Shown piece after piece: positions 48,901 to 61,400 of a DNA stretch of 64,000 bases; within the stretch, counting starts at the first letter, position 1, and the number at the start of each line of letters is the position of its first letter. The position numbers and the translations under genes were made by a program. The DNA comes from Holacanthus passer (Eukaryota; Chordata; Actinopteri; Pomacanthidae). The notes under the pieces were generated by a model. That model was not told where the DNA came from and ran no database searches. It saw nothing but the letters and a program-made list of their open reading frames with translations. The DNA lies in NCBI GenBank assembly GCA_025331565.1, contig JAFREQ010000045.1, forward strand, positions 1,550,001 to 1,614,000, written 5' to 3'.

Positions 48901-49221
48901 AATACTCTGATTTTACATTCTGACGACCCAAGCGCCGCAGATATTTTCATGAAATAAGCCGGCCTCAAGAGGAAGAAATGTTCCACCGAATGTTTTTGGC
49001 CACTGTGGTGTGTTTATTGCTCAACCTACAGTTCAGTGCAGCTGCTTGAAATCTCTCTGCAGGGCTTTCTTTACAGGCAACAGAGCAGACATGACATATA
49101 ATCTCACTACTCCCACTCTACAAGATGATAATCTGATTACTGGTGTTACAGGGCTGGAATGCCATGCCCTGACTGGCTGACAACTGAGGGAATTCCTTCA
49201 CTTCAATCGCCATCAGGAGGG
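45911..49221. other. Upstream of NRBP2, no gene recognised
   Basis: Either NRBP2 intron 1 or 5' flanking DNA. A purine-rich stretch at 46740-46930 is open on the + strand for 62 codons but shows no family resemblance. 48130-48320 may be another interspersed repeat, which I cannot name. Confidence 0.5.
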
Positions 49222-49400
49222 GATCATGTCAGTTTCCCTCTGGCGTCAGGGCCCGGCTGTTGTTTATTTTCTCTAGATGTTGAGAAACACTCGGTCCCCA
49301 GTCCCGGCGTCCGCGTCCCAGGGGTCCGCTGCTCGGTCATGGTAGCGTGAGACTCGTAAACAGCACCCGGGATGCACGGCTGCGATTGGCCGGTGGGAGG
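49222..49400 (-). promoter_or_regulatory. Candidate CpG-rich promoter with inverted CCAAT box
   Basis: Unlike its AT-rich surroundings this stretch has many CpGs ('cggcgtccgcgtccc') and 'gattggcc' at about 49384, which is CCAAT on the minus strand. An ATG at about 49340 on the minus strand opens 38 codons without the NRBP2 N-terminal pattern. It may be the NRBP2 transcription start with a noncoding first exon; that is inference. Confidence 0.35.
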
Positions 49401-52400
49401 GAGGTGAGTTTAGGGCGTGGAAAGAGATTTAAGGATCATGTGTTCATGTCAAAACAACACCAACTTCTATTCTGACCTGTGTTAACTCTGCATCTGAGCC
49501 GGGTAAAACTGGATCGCGAAGGCTGTCACACTAACCTCTCATTACCTCGCCACACAATTTATTTCTGTGCACTTCTCACTCACATGGTGACATTTTATTT
49601 ATTTTGATTTGTAACAAGAAAAACCTCAGAGATCCTTCAAGTATGAAACATCCCTTCTTACCTGCAGCATCACTCTGAAAAGGTTAAAGAGTTAATAAGA
49701 GCTACAGGTAACGTTCACAGCATCATGGAGCTGCACTTAAACTTTCAAATGAGGGAATTATATGCAATATAATGTACAAATCAAGGAAAGATTATCAATC
49801 AAGTAAATCTCTCTCTCACTTTCAGTCAGATTCTTCAGCACAGCATTACCCACAATCCAGTGCTCTGACACTTCACATATATACTGTAAGCAGAGGAAAG
49901 AAAAGTCGCACTAAGAGAACTGGGATGTTTGTCACTAATGTTCAAGCGTAGCAAGTTCAAAACGAGTCTGCAAACCAAAATCTATAAGAATATTCTTTTA
50001 CTTTTCGATTTATGCTTTTATTAGAAATACGGCAATAGTGAAGTCCTCAGCCAGACTCGGGTCAGAGATGGGATCATTTTTAGAAACTTGTGTTTGTGGT
50101 GCTGTTGTGCTTTTTCTCCACCCCATTTATATAGATGATGAAGCCAAAGTAGAGGAAAGAGCAAACATTCTCCTCTACAACGTGATTACCAACGTTGGCT
50201 GGACACTTTGCGGTGACAGTTTCATCGCCCAGAATCAGAGCAGGATCACTTTTACATTTGACCAGCAAATTATCTCAAAATGAGAAAAGGTGAGTCAGCC
50301 AGAGGGAGGATTAGCAGAGACGAAGAAGAGAGGACTGAACTACAGTACGGCAGCTCTTTCACTGCGATGCTCCCTGCAGAGACGTCTTATATGAAAGAGA
50401 GTCTTTGTCTGAGACTGTGTGTGGGTCCCAGCCTCACCGTGACAAAGAGCTTTGTCTCCTGCACGTCAGTATCTCGCCTCATACCTCGACGATGAGCTGA
50501 TAAGCTGCACCACATTAATATTTAATAAGCAGATTCTGTACGGCAAAAGGCTACACCCAAATAATCTGCATGACACTGTACTAGATACTTGGCTAGGTGT
50601 CTGTACTGTATGTAAATGAGTGCAGGCGTCTTTGTGCTTTCTCTCTCAGAGACTTGGCTGGCATCAAAGAGGAGCGGGATCAAAGAGTGTGGAAAATGCA
50701 AAGGGTAGAGAAAATCATGTCTAACTCTGCAATGTGATGTGTGAAGTAGAGAAAAAGATCTTCAATTCAAACATGGTGAGAGACTGTCAATCCCAAAAAA
50801 TAACTGTATACTACATCTCTCGTTGAGTATTTGATGTAGGCGTTTTTTGTCTTAAATAATTATAAATGTAAAATACACACTGGACCATATCTCTATGCAA
50901 TATTGAAATTCATTTCCTGAGCTTTGCAGGTCACCATTTATTCCTGAAATACTTAATAAGTAACACAAGTAGTGGATTACTTTACAGTTTATAGTTTAGA
51001 TGAGGAGGCTCATAACTACTCCTGAAAAGATTTGTCAGTTCAACAGTTGATTATTAGAAACCCCATCAATGATAATTTAAAACTTATTAAGTAATAATTA
51101 AGTCATTTTTAAATTAAATGTGTCAGCTTCACTGCTTCACTTCATTTCATTTACTTTAAGCTGCAGAGTGGACCTTGAGTTAAAGCTTCTTTGTCAAACT
51201 ACAGTCCTCAAGGTTAAACGAATAATCCAGTGACTTTGTACTGCAATTCCATGAGCGAGCGTCATAGCAACTCTAGATCCTACATTTCCCATAATGCAAC
51301 TGAACAGCATTTTTCCTTGCTGCCACTTGTTCCAAACCTCACACTTTCAGTTTCTAATGCAGACTTTCTGTTAAAGGTTTTGAAGTCTCAAGTTGAGAAA
51401 ACTCTGATGACATTATCAGCTCCCAGGACTTTATACAACTGTTTCAGGCTGAATAGCACCATTTCTTTTACCATTAATGTATCCTTCCCTACCTTCCCTT
51501 TTCATCTATAAAACACTACTACAAACCTGCTAATGTTCAAACACCAAATCAAACCAGACTTTACAGCGAACCACCGATCGTCTCACACTCTCCTCCTCAT
51601 TCCTGTCCGGTCAGTGTCGGGGCCTCGAGCCACTGACCGTCTGCTGACCTTCACCAGCTCCACAGTCCACCTCCCACGTCTCTCTCTCTTCCTCTCGCCC
51701 CAGGATGTCACACGTGCAGCACACAATCAGGTCAGCGTCTCGAATATTGAGTGTCTGTCCGCTTAGCGTGAAGCGTAACGTGATGGCCACAAGCCGCGAC
51801 AAGTCAAGCAGGGGACAGGAAATGTGCGACTGAGCCATCTACATTCACAATTAGATGACAGTGGATGTCTGCTTGAGAGATTTCTAATCATCAACCAAAA
51901 TTATGTTATCCTGTCTGGAGCATTTTCTCAGATTAATTCCATTTGCATCCCACATTATCTGAATTAAACCGCTCGGCTTTGCACAGCGTAAAAGGTTCGA
52001 CCTCTTTCAAAAGGACACACAAGGTCGCACAGGCTCACGAGCAGATATGAGACAGATCAGACCCAATCACGTCTCACTTGTTCATTTTCTCGTGCTCCCC
52101 GCTAAGAGGAATGTAGGACAGCAAGGAGGGTTATCAGAGCAGATGGATAGAGAGAGGAGAGCAAACAGAAACAGGACACAATATAGACAAAACACAGGGA
52201 AAGTTATTCAGCGTCTTTCATGAGGCTTTGCTGATAATAAAAGAAGCATTGTGTGTCCTGTTGTGCTGCAAAATATGACTTTAATAAAAGGGTTTGGATA
52301 GAATCAAATTAGTCGTGCAAACAAAAAACTCTTCAACAAAGAGTCAGCTTTAACCTACTCCTGCACTTTTTCCTGTAACTGGGACGTGGTAAGTATTGAG

Positions 52401-52894
52401 GCCTTTACAAAAGGTTACAAAACGTATGATTTCTGCAGATGCTGTGTCTTTCAAATTAAGCATCTGGTTTTGCAGCTTTCTTTGCTTCAGTCTCTATCAG
52501 AGCTGCAAGATTACACAAGCCGTTCTGTCCTCGCTCCCATTGTCACAGCGACAAAGCTGCAGATTTATAAGGCCAGCGGGAGAGAGATGGCAAAAGCACA
52601 ACTGCATTCAAGACGGAAGAAGCTGCTCTGACGTGGATGTGATAAGCCAGGGAAATGTTGGGCCGCCTCATGGCATAAAGCTTTTACTCACTAACAGAGA
52701 TTCTCCATAAATGAGGCTCTGAGGTGAACGTGGATGATTGAGTGTGAGTGTTATATAATGTACACATGTGTGAAGGAGGGTGGTTTTCACACCAATTTAC
52801 ACTTTAAGTCAGAGATGTTAACAATCGAGTCTGGGGTTTGGTTTCAACATCATTTATCAAACCTAAGTCCTCAATAATTTAGCTTTCAACAGTT

Positions 52895-53215
52895 TTACGC
52901 AACAAAAGTCATGAAGATCTTATGATTTCAGAAATATTTGCTGATATCTTGGTATTTTACCAACTTTGAAGTGGATCCAATTACTTTTTTACAAAGAACC
53001 CTTAAATCACTTAGACTATGAATTGCTTGTTCTGACTGACTAGCACCCAAAGATATTCAATTTATAATGACGCGAAACAGATAAAATCCTGATCCTCATA
53101 TTTGAGAAGCTACAAAGAGGAATTTTGCTCCATAATGACTTCCTAAATGATTAATCAACAGCTAACGATTAAATTTCTCTTGCTTAATTGATTACTAATA
53201 ATTTGCAGCACCAAT
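52895..53215 (+). repeat. Degenerate 'gattaatcg' teleost repeat
   Basis: Contains 'cacccaaagatattcaattt', 'ataatgacgcgaaacagata', 'catatttgagaagctacaaa', and closes with 'gattaatcaacagctaacga' and 'attgattactaataatttgc', in the order of the fish consensus as I recall it. It is the longest of the copies in this window. Confidence 0.6.
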
Positions 53216-54962
53216 CACAGTCGAGCTCTCTGACTCTCTCTTGAGTCAGAGCATCACTCCCATGAATCCGTGCACTCTGCCGTTATCTCTGAGCATAAAT
53301 CTGTCCATGTCAGACCCCTGAACCTTCCTGGAGCCGCCGAGTCAGCGAGCTGAAAAATGAAAAAGCCCCACTGCCCCTTAAACACACACCCATCTTTTTC
53401 AACCAATCAAACATTCCTGTGTTCAAGGAGAAAAACAACACAAGGTCAGGGCGATTTTATCTACATACATACGGTGAGTGTGTTTACTCATTTTCCTGCT
53501 CAACCTCTTAAGACAGAGAAGATAAGAGCTGACATTTGCAACATTTAAAGTAAAGATTCATTGACAAACCCAACTTTACTTGGATGAAAGGCAAATTTAA
53601 TAAAGAGTAATTCAGTAGTTGATGACAGAAGTTAATCTTGTTTTTCTGTTTCATTCATGAATGAGTTGTGTATCTTTCTGTTAATCTGGCATGACCAATC
53701 GTAGTAGGTCTTATCTGATAAGCATATGAACCAGCATCTTGGCTCAGAGACACAATCATCAGGAGAGAATAGGAAAGGCCTACGTGGGAGAAATAACGCC
53801 CCGGCCTTATCACACCTCAGCCACCACATGGCTCGATTTGCCTCTCCTCCACTGTGAGAGGTGAAAACTGCATAATGGAGCAAGATAAATCATTATCTGG
53901 GTCTGTTATCAGCGCAGAATTCTCTGTTTCTGCACAATTGCAGTAATTCATTTATCTGATGAGAGCTACGCTGATTTTCCAGGACAAATGTGAGAGAGAG
54001 GAGAAGCCGTGCAACAAAGATCAAGAGTCAAACTCACACTCTCATTTTTCTGTTGGTGCTGTTTGAAGCAAAAAGGTAGTTTTTTGCGTGTGTTTTGGTC
54101 TCATCAAATAAATGCCTGATGTTTTATCCTTGCACATGTCTGAATCTTTAAATCCTCAAACAAATACCTGTTATATTTAGACCTATTTAGCCACTGGCAG
54201 CTTGGAAATATGTACATCACCAGTCACTGGAAATCTACCATGTTGCCAACCTTTTCACAATAGTGGATTAAGCTCACAAAATATTTTCTGCTTGACAAGA
54301 TTTACCACAATCTGAAATGGAAACTACAATAATAAAGACCAATTGATTGTGTTCTTTCAGCTTTCTTTCACATCAATCCTTAAAATCATCCAATTATATG
54401 TTGGGATGAATATTTTTTATCCTGTAGTGAAGCTTCCCTTCCAAGGTTGACAGGGGTGACCTGCTGTGAATGTCAGTTTTAATAAAGCAAATAGGCCTCG
54501 GATCAAAAGGGGCTCTAGTCTTGTTGGAATCCTATGGAAAAACATTCATGGACAATTAGTTGGCGCAGGGAGGGAAAGCTGCATATAAAACTTGTCGATT
54601 AACACACATCCTGAAGCATGTTTTCATTATTGCATTTAAAAGCATTTTGTCTCCTTCCTGGTTAATGATGCAGAGATGAATCGATCAGATCTGCTAAAAC
54701 AGTCTGACAACAACATTTTAATCTCACCATCTCTCCTGCAGCAGCAGCAGCAACATGCAGGAACATTTCTTCAGACCAACAAACTGATTCACTAATTTCA
54801 CAGCTCCTGCAGAGTTGGACATTCATGCTGAGTCATAATTGTAGAAAAACTGTATGAATCATCGACGGCTCTTCTCTCCGCTCAGGGACTGATTGATGAT
54901 ACAGCTGCTTTCCATACTGACGATTCATTTAACACTGACAGAGCAAAGGAGGAAGTCTTCTC

Positions 54963-54986
54963 AATGAATGAATGAATGAATGAATG
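54963..54986. repeat. (AATG)6 microsatellite
   Basis: Six perfect tetranucleotide units. Confidence 0.85.
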
Positions 54987-55226
54987 AACAGCCCCACCTC
55001 TCCAGCCTTTTTCTCCTCCACTGACATCCCACTTATAAACTCATGAGTGGCTTCTCCGTTCCAGTTTGAACAGGAAGATGCTCTTTAAATGCTGGCCCGG
55101 TCCCAGTGTCCAGACCTGCAGACTCACAGACTCTGACTCAAGTCCAGGACGACTCCGGGTTTTCCCATGATGAAAACACTAAGTTATTAAAGGCTCTCTC
55201 ACACTTGTTGCATACTTTCCATCAGT

Positions 55227-55400
55227 CTGCGGTCAGTGGAAGAATGGAACTAAGTGCATTTACTCAAGTACTGCACTTCAAAGTACTTTTAAGGTTTCCA
55301 TGTCATGCATCCCTATACATGGACTCCTTCTACATGTCAGAGGCACATATTGTACTTCATACTCCACAACAGCTATAGGAACTAATTACTTTACAAATAC
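55227..55400 (+). repeat. Degenerate teleost repeat ('actcaagtactg' family)
   Basis: 'aactaagtgcatttactcaa', 'gtactgcacttcaaagtact', 'gtcagaggcacatattgtac', 'ttcatactccacaacagcta' and 'actaattactttacaaatac' follow the order of a percomorph repeat; 7515-7682 looks like the other half of the same composite family. Confidence 0.65.
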
Positions 55401-55569
55401 ATATTTAATACATTTTCTGAATACCATGTAGTTTTTCCAAGTATATTTTTGAGTAATACTGTACTACTAAAAATTGGGAACGTGTTTACAAAAAGTTTCT
55501 TACTCACACATCCAGCAAACACGAAGCAACTTTCCTCTTTATTTGGAGTTCTGTGCACTTCATGAATGT

Positions 55570-55830
55570 AGTTTCAATATTCACTCTCCTTTAAGCTCTG
55601 GATCTCCACCATCTCCAACTCCTGAGGGAAAAATGTGGCTCTGAAATGTTCCACTTTACTCAACAAAAAGTTAGTAACTTTGTCTGTCTGCTGTTTGCTG
55701 CTGAGGAGGCAGTGCACAGTTGGCTCATCAGAGCTGAAAACAGCTGCAGAAGACACTGCTGAGAGCTTCGAGAATGAAAATGAAAACCAAAACAATGAGC
55801 TGAAAGATTCTAAAATGCATCATTGGGAGA
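55570..55830 (+). repeat. Dispersed repeat, copy B
   Basis: Second copy of the element at 45704-45910, in the same orientation and about 9.9 kb away. The most conserved part is 'accaaaacaatgagctgaaa' at 55786. The 161-codon + frame at 55635-56120 overlaps this repeat and is not a gene. Confidence 0.6.
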
Positions 55831-57904
55831 ACTGCATTATCTGTGGGTCCATCAGTACTTGGAACATCTTTCAGGTTACACAAATAGACAGTACATACAT
55901 AGTCATTTTTTCCATTGTTAATATAAAAACAGGTGCTATAGTCAAAACATTGACTATAGCAGCTTTAAGTAAGGTTTTGAATTCAGGACTATTTTTACAC
56001 TATATTATTTGTACTTTTACTGACTTTTCCCACCACTGTCTGCAGTGTTGGATAACAGGGACAGTCCAAAACCATCCCAAAACTGTATTTCTTTATTCCA
56101 TAAAGGCACAAGTCTGTTGATGTGTTTCCATTTGTTTTTATCAAACACCACCACAAAGGATTTATACTGAGAAAGTGAGAGTAAGAAACACTCAGATTTG
56201 AGCCTTCACTGGCCACAGAAATGCCTGTTGAGAAAGTGCTGCTTCATTCCTCGTTGAAAACTTGGAGCCGTGGCCCTCGATGACGTCAATTAATGTTTGT
56301 GAGGTTTCAGTGTTTGGGTCTCGGGCGGACATTGGGAGTGGGCTGCTGATTCGCTGAGGCCTCAAAATTTTGATTACAATTACTTGGTTTCACCCACGAA
56401 CTCACTCCCTCAAAGGAGGACTTTCAAAGAGGGGAGAGGGTTTACAAATCAAGGAAGGAGTGTTTTGCAATCTGTCATTTTTTTTCACGAGAGGTCCGGT
56501 TCTTGGAATAGAAGCAGCGGTTCTGACTAGGCTGTGTGTGTGTGTTTGTTTGGAACTGGCCCTCTTCCTGTTTCTTTAAAAACATGTGCGATTGACTGTG
56601 TTCTTGGAGAAGCTTAACAGGGTCTGGCAGAGTCCACCCGAGTATTAAAGTTCTCCATAAAGTGGGGTAATTTCTGCCCACTGGATTACCCAATTCATGC
56701 TCGTAAATCCACACACACTGCTTGCTCCATTGCTACTACAGACCCAGCGGAAGAGCGATATGTTATGTGAGCCCCGCCGACCGCACCCCCCCCCCTGCAT
56801 CTCCAGCAGAGGTTACTGCAGTACAGCTTTCCAGCAAGCAAAAAAAGAGGTGACTCAGGGTAAAACCTCAAAAGACTTGGCAAACAGTGCAAAGGCTTAT
56901 TGAGCATTTGCCACAGTAGCCGGCCAGCAACAGTTAAAAGCTCGCTTTGAGCACAGTAGCGGTGAGCTCGTGCATGTTGGGACTGACATTAGATCCTAAC
57001 GCTCCCATTCCTGGAGGCAGGAGCAGGAAAACAACACTGTCAAGCAGAAGAAACCACTGGAGAGGAGTGAGAGGATGGAGTTAAGTTTCTCTCTCGCAGC
57101 TATTGTTGCGTTTATAGGTCTCAATTAGTCAAGTGGCTGATATGGAGCTTGTTAAGAAGGCCCCATGTGGAGAAACACAGAGAGCTGCAGGGAAGCAGAT
57201 ATGAATACGATGACGGAGCAGACAGAGCTGTGTTTATCGTGTGGCGTTTATCTTCCAGGGAGGATTAAGCCAAGTAGTGAAAGTCAACCTGAGCTGGCTC
57301 TTCAGCACGTGGTCAAACAAAAGCCTGTTGGCAGACGTGCATGGAGACGGCGAGCTGCTTTTTTTGTGCCTGTTACTCTTATGTAACATTACAGACAAAG
57401 CTCAATAGGAGTGTCTGTGAAAGCACCACATGGGAGAGGAGGGGGTAGTGTGTGTTTGTCTAACCCCCACCTACCTGACCACAGTTTCTGCACAAGACAT
57501 GAAGGGCTACAATGTGTGTTGTCATCACCAGGGACAGCAGACTAAGCAGACTGAAAACAGCCCTGCGTTGAAAAATGCATCAAATGAAAGTCAGAGCAAC
57601 AAAACAAAAGACTCTTCATATTGGTTCAACTTACATTTTTTGCAATTTTCTTCTTGCTATTTTCACTTTTTAATTTAGTTCTACACAGCTGCAGGCTCCA
57701 ACATTTTCCTGGATGATAAAAGCTGAATTCTCAGAGCTTGATCCGCTCCATGAACTTAATTCTGGTTGCCAGCCTAGTTTCCAGCCTCTAAATACCTTCT
57801 CACACCTCAGGTTTTTGCAGCAAGTCAAATGGGTCTGTTGTTGTGCTTATTGGTGGTTGTTTCACTGGTTGGAAAAGGCAATCCTAGTTCTGATGGTGAG
57901 ACTA

Positions 57905-58430
57905 ATGCCTTGGTCACACTGCATGACTTTTAAAGCCGTCAGATCTCTGTTTACATTACACAACTTTCTGTCTTGTGATTTGGATCTTGAAGTCGTTATG
58001 GTTTGCACACGCCATGACTGATCAGCAACGGGGGGGGGTCCACATTACAAGACCTTTCACTAGGAGGAATCACAACAAGTCTGTCTGGTCTCCAAATTAC
58101 TTTTTGTCAGGCCAGAAGTGACAGGAAATGATGCGATACCCCATTTTCCAAAACGGATGTCCACAAGAAACAAACAGTCCAAGTTGTTTGTCAGTTGATT
58201 TGCAGCGAAACAAACAAACAAACAAGTTGCATAGTTCCCTGACACGACCAGACATTCAGCCTGCTTGATACCTTCCAGGCGACTGCGAGGCATCAGGTCG
58301 TCACACACAGCGATCTTCACTCTTCAGCGAGTACCGATTTCCCTCTGATCTGGGAGCTTTCGTCAGCCATCTCCTAAAACCTGGTGAGTGGAAATATCAG
58401 GGCTACAATCCTGTGGCGTGAACTCGGCAT
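57905..58430. mobile_element. Putative degenerate MITE with inverted ends
   Basis: The left end 'atgccttggtcacactgcat' and the reverse complement of the right end, 'atgccgagttcacgccacag', match at about two thirds of positions. The interior 'catgacttttaaagccgtc' resembles a fish element I recall. There is no coding sequence and no target duplication. Confidence 0.45.
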
Positions 58431-61400
58431 AAAATGGGATCAATGTCGTCTTCCTGTGCCAGAACCCAAAAAAAATTGCAAAACTCATGACAAGCCAGAT
58501 AAGAGCAATATAATTGTAAAGGTGGTTCTATGCCAACTTGGAGAAACACCATCTCCTAAAATCAACATATTTCTTTGATTACAAACATAAGCCGCTCCCA
58601 CCAAACCATCTGAAATTTAAAATAATAATACGTGAACTGCATCTCAGGCCCTTTTATTCCTAGAAAGAAATTCAAAGGACATGACCTCCGTCTCCTCGAT
58701 GGCAGCTTCAGCCCTCATCATGACTGTGTGGCGCAGGATGGGGTGCTTTTATTCACAGACTCCATATTTAATTCATCAGGCTTCTTCCTGATTGATGGCT
58801 CCTGCGATGCACTTCTAATTCAACTGTGGCTCCTGCATGAGAGTAACCTGCTTTACTTTCAGCCGCCTGAGCTGCATAAACAACAAACGCATTCAAATTC
58901 TGAATGCAAATCAGATCTCGTCTGCCACACAGAGAAAACAGCAGATTTATGAGGAACTGGAAGTGTGATTTCAGCTCATGAAGCACAAGCTGTAAACGCT
59001 GAGGCCTCGAGCAACAAACACCGGACTAAACATTCATATGGCTCAGGGAATTATGGTTTTGTTCAGATATGATTTGTGTGTTTTACGCAGGACCATGTGT
59101 TCATGCTGCATCTTGAGGCCTATATCCTGAGTACCATATTTCAATTTGTCTGTTCTGCAAGCTATCTTATCTTTTCTTGTCTTCATTTTCATAACATTAA
59201 AGAGAAAAGGTTGCATTAATGGACAGATAACCGTCCAAGCTGTGAGTGTAGAAATTTTAGTTTAAACAAGTGTGGTAGTTTTCCTACAGTCATCTTCTTA
59301 TTGTCTTAGGGACTGTACAAAAATTATTTAGTGATTAGTCTTTATCCCTCCAGAGGGCGTCAGATTTGTGACTATCCTACAGCAGCTAAAGTAAAATATA
59401 ATATAATATAAACGTGATGCATCATTTTGTTGTGTTTACCATTAATGGCATTTTTGTATGGTTTTCTGTCAAAATCATTGTACCAATTCAACGGTGTTAT
59501 ATAACCTTGCTATAATGTGAGATGGGTGCTATAAGAATGGTGAAGGGAGCTTGCTCCTCCCAAAGCCAATCATTTGTAACAATCCCTTATTGTATGAAAA
59601 CAGAGTAGAAGGAGGTGTGGAGTTACAAATAAAAGAGCAACGATAGAAAGAAAGATATCACAAAATATAACAAATGAAATCAATAGCAGATATTTACAAG
59701 AACAAGTGCAGCAACAAAAAAAGCCCTGAGATAAGTTTAAATGCAAAGCTTAACCTCATATATAAATGACTCTTAGAATAATAAATCCTCTACACAATTA
59801 AACCATATCAATGTTCTTCCACAAGGTCCCTTGTCCTTTTTTATGTGCATATTTGACCTATACACAAAGATATCCATATTTGATTTCAAAGGTCAAGATA
59901 CGAGCTGTTGGTGCTGAAGTTCAGAGGAATGAAATTTGCACACACACACTTTTCATATCAGCTGGTCAACAAAGTGAAGAAAGCTGCCTTTGAAGCCGTA
60001 AAAGCATGAAACTTCAAGCGGTATCCCTCCTTTATTGATAGTTAAAACACAGAGGTCTGGTCGTGGAGAGATAGTCGTGTTTATAGAGGCTTTACGCAAC
60101 CTATCCTCACCTGCCTGCAGCGGCCGGAGCGCTCTGGAGGGTTTGTGTAATGTTTTTAAGGCTGGTATTCACACACATGCTCTCTGATCAAAGTCATACA
60201 TGACGCTGGGGCAGATGTGAGGAGGTGGAAGACCTTGGCCTTTGCCTTAAAGCAGGAGGGAGGGTGAAACGCCGCCATTCGACAACAACAGCAACCTGAG
60301 CACAACTGCACCTTTAATGTCTCTGCAGTCTCTTCGCTGTGCCAGAACAACCCTTTTAAATCTGCAGGCCTCAGACGTTATGGGAATCATCAGCACTTAG
60401 TGTAGACGGTGGAAAGCCTTAAAAAGCTTTATTAAAGGCTTCACATTACAATACATAACAGGAACTAGAGTGCGCCCAAGACTATTATTACAACCTAATG
60501 TGTCTGTGTGTCTGCATCAGAATCACAAGACTATATTTAAAAAGCTCTGCATGTGGACAGGAAAATCCCCTCGGCTGTGTTTCCACTGTTACACATCAGA
60601 TGGTGGTATACATTTTGATTTTTAAAAAAACCCCACATATGACAGACAAGACTGCCGCCTCACTTCTTTCTGAGATTTCCTTAATCAGGTCTCACAGGTT
60701 CATAGTGTGCGTGTAAATGCAGTGCACAGGTTGAAAGGTCAAGATTTAAGCTTCTTGCATGTGAAATTGGGAAAAAGAGGGATTCCTTTACCTGACCAAG
60801 ATAAAACACCTGACTTTAAATAAAATACAAAAATACAGTCTTAAACTGGCAAAACTTTAAAATCTGCAACTAAAGTGTAGACAAGACAAATCTGAGCAGG
60901 AAATCGAAGCCAGCTTTCAGTTGATAGATTGAGTCTATTTAAGTCGGCTGCTTATCGTCAGCTGTCTGTAGAAACTTGATTTTCAAGATTATGTGAACTA
61001 GAAATGTAGTTTTTTCCTGCATCTGGCAGAGAAAGGGCAGATTTCTGCTGAAGAAAGACAATTTCTTGGTCATATAAGTACAAAGTTGACACCTTTCTAT
61101 CAGCCTTTTCATCAGCCCAGACTTCCTATTCATCCCCTGTTCTCTCCACCTTGACTCTGTTGTTTAAGGTTCTGGATCATGGACTGTTGAGGTGACCATC
61201 TCTGATAGATTTCTTTCTCTGGGAGCGTTGAATTTTTCTGTTCATAACACATCTCCTTAAGCCTGAAGAGCAAAAAAACAAAAGCTGACATTTACCAACA
61301 CTTTTGTATTTTTTTAAGTTAATGTGATTCCTAAGCATGTGATTAATCTCCATTATTGCTGTTCTGGAAATACCTAGATGTTATGTCAGACAGTTTATAT

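Noticed and set aside
49222..49340. 38-codon minus-strand frame beginning MTEQRTPG as NRBP2 exon 1
   Set aside because: It has no EDESDIL/CGRWQKR pattern and no phase-0 GT donor within the frame. It was kept only as a possible promoter.
49664..49690. Minus-strand mini-exon (TTTTCAG|..ATGCTGCAG|GTAAGA) that would join NRBP2 in frame
   Set aside because: It has good splice-site matches, but the 13-nt exon lacks the conserved acidic N-terminus and an in-frame stop lies just upstream. Such matches are expected by chance.
55635..56120. 161-codon + strand open frame
   Set aside because: It begins inside a dispersed repeat also found at 45.7 kb and has no protein resemblance.
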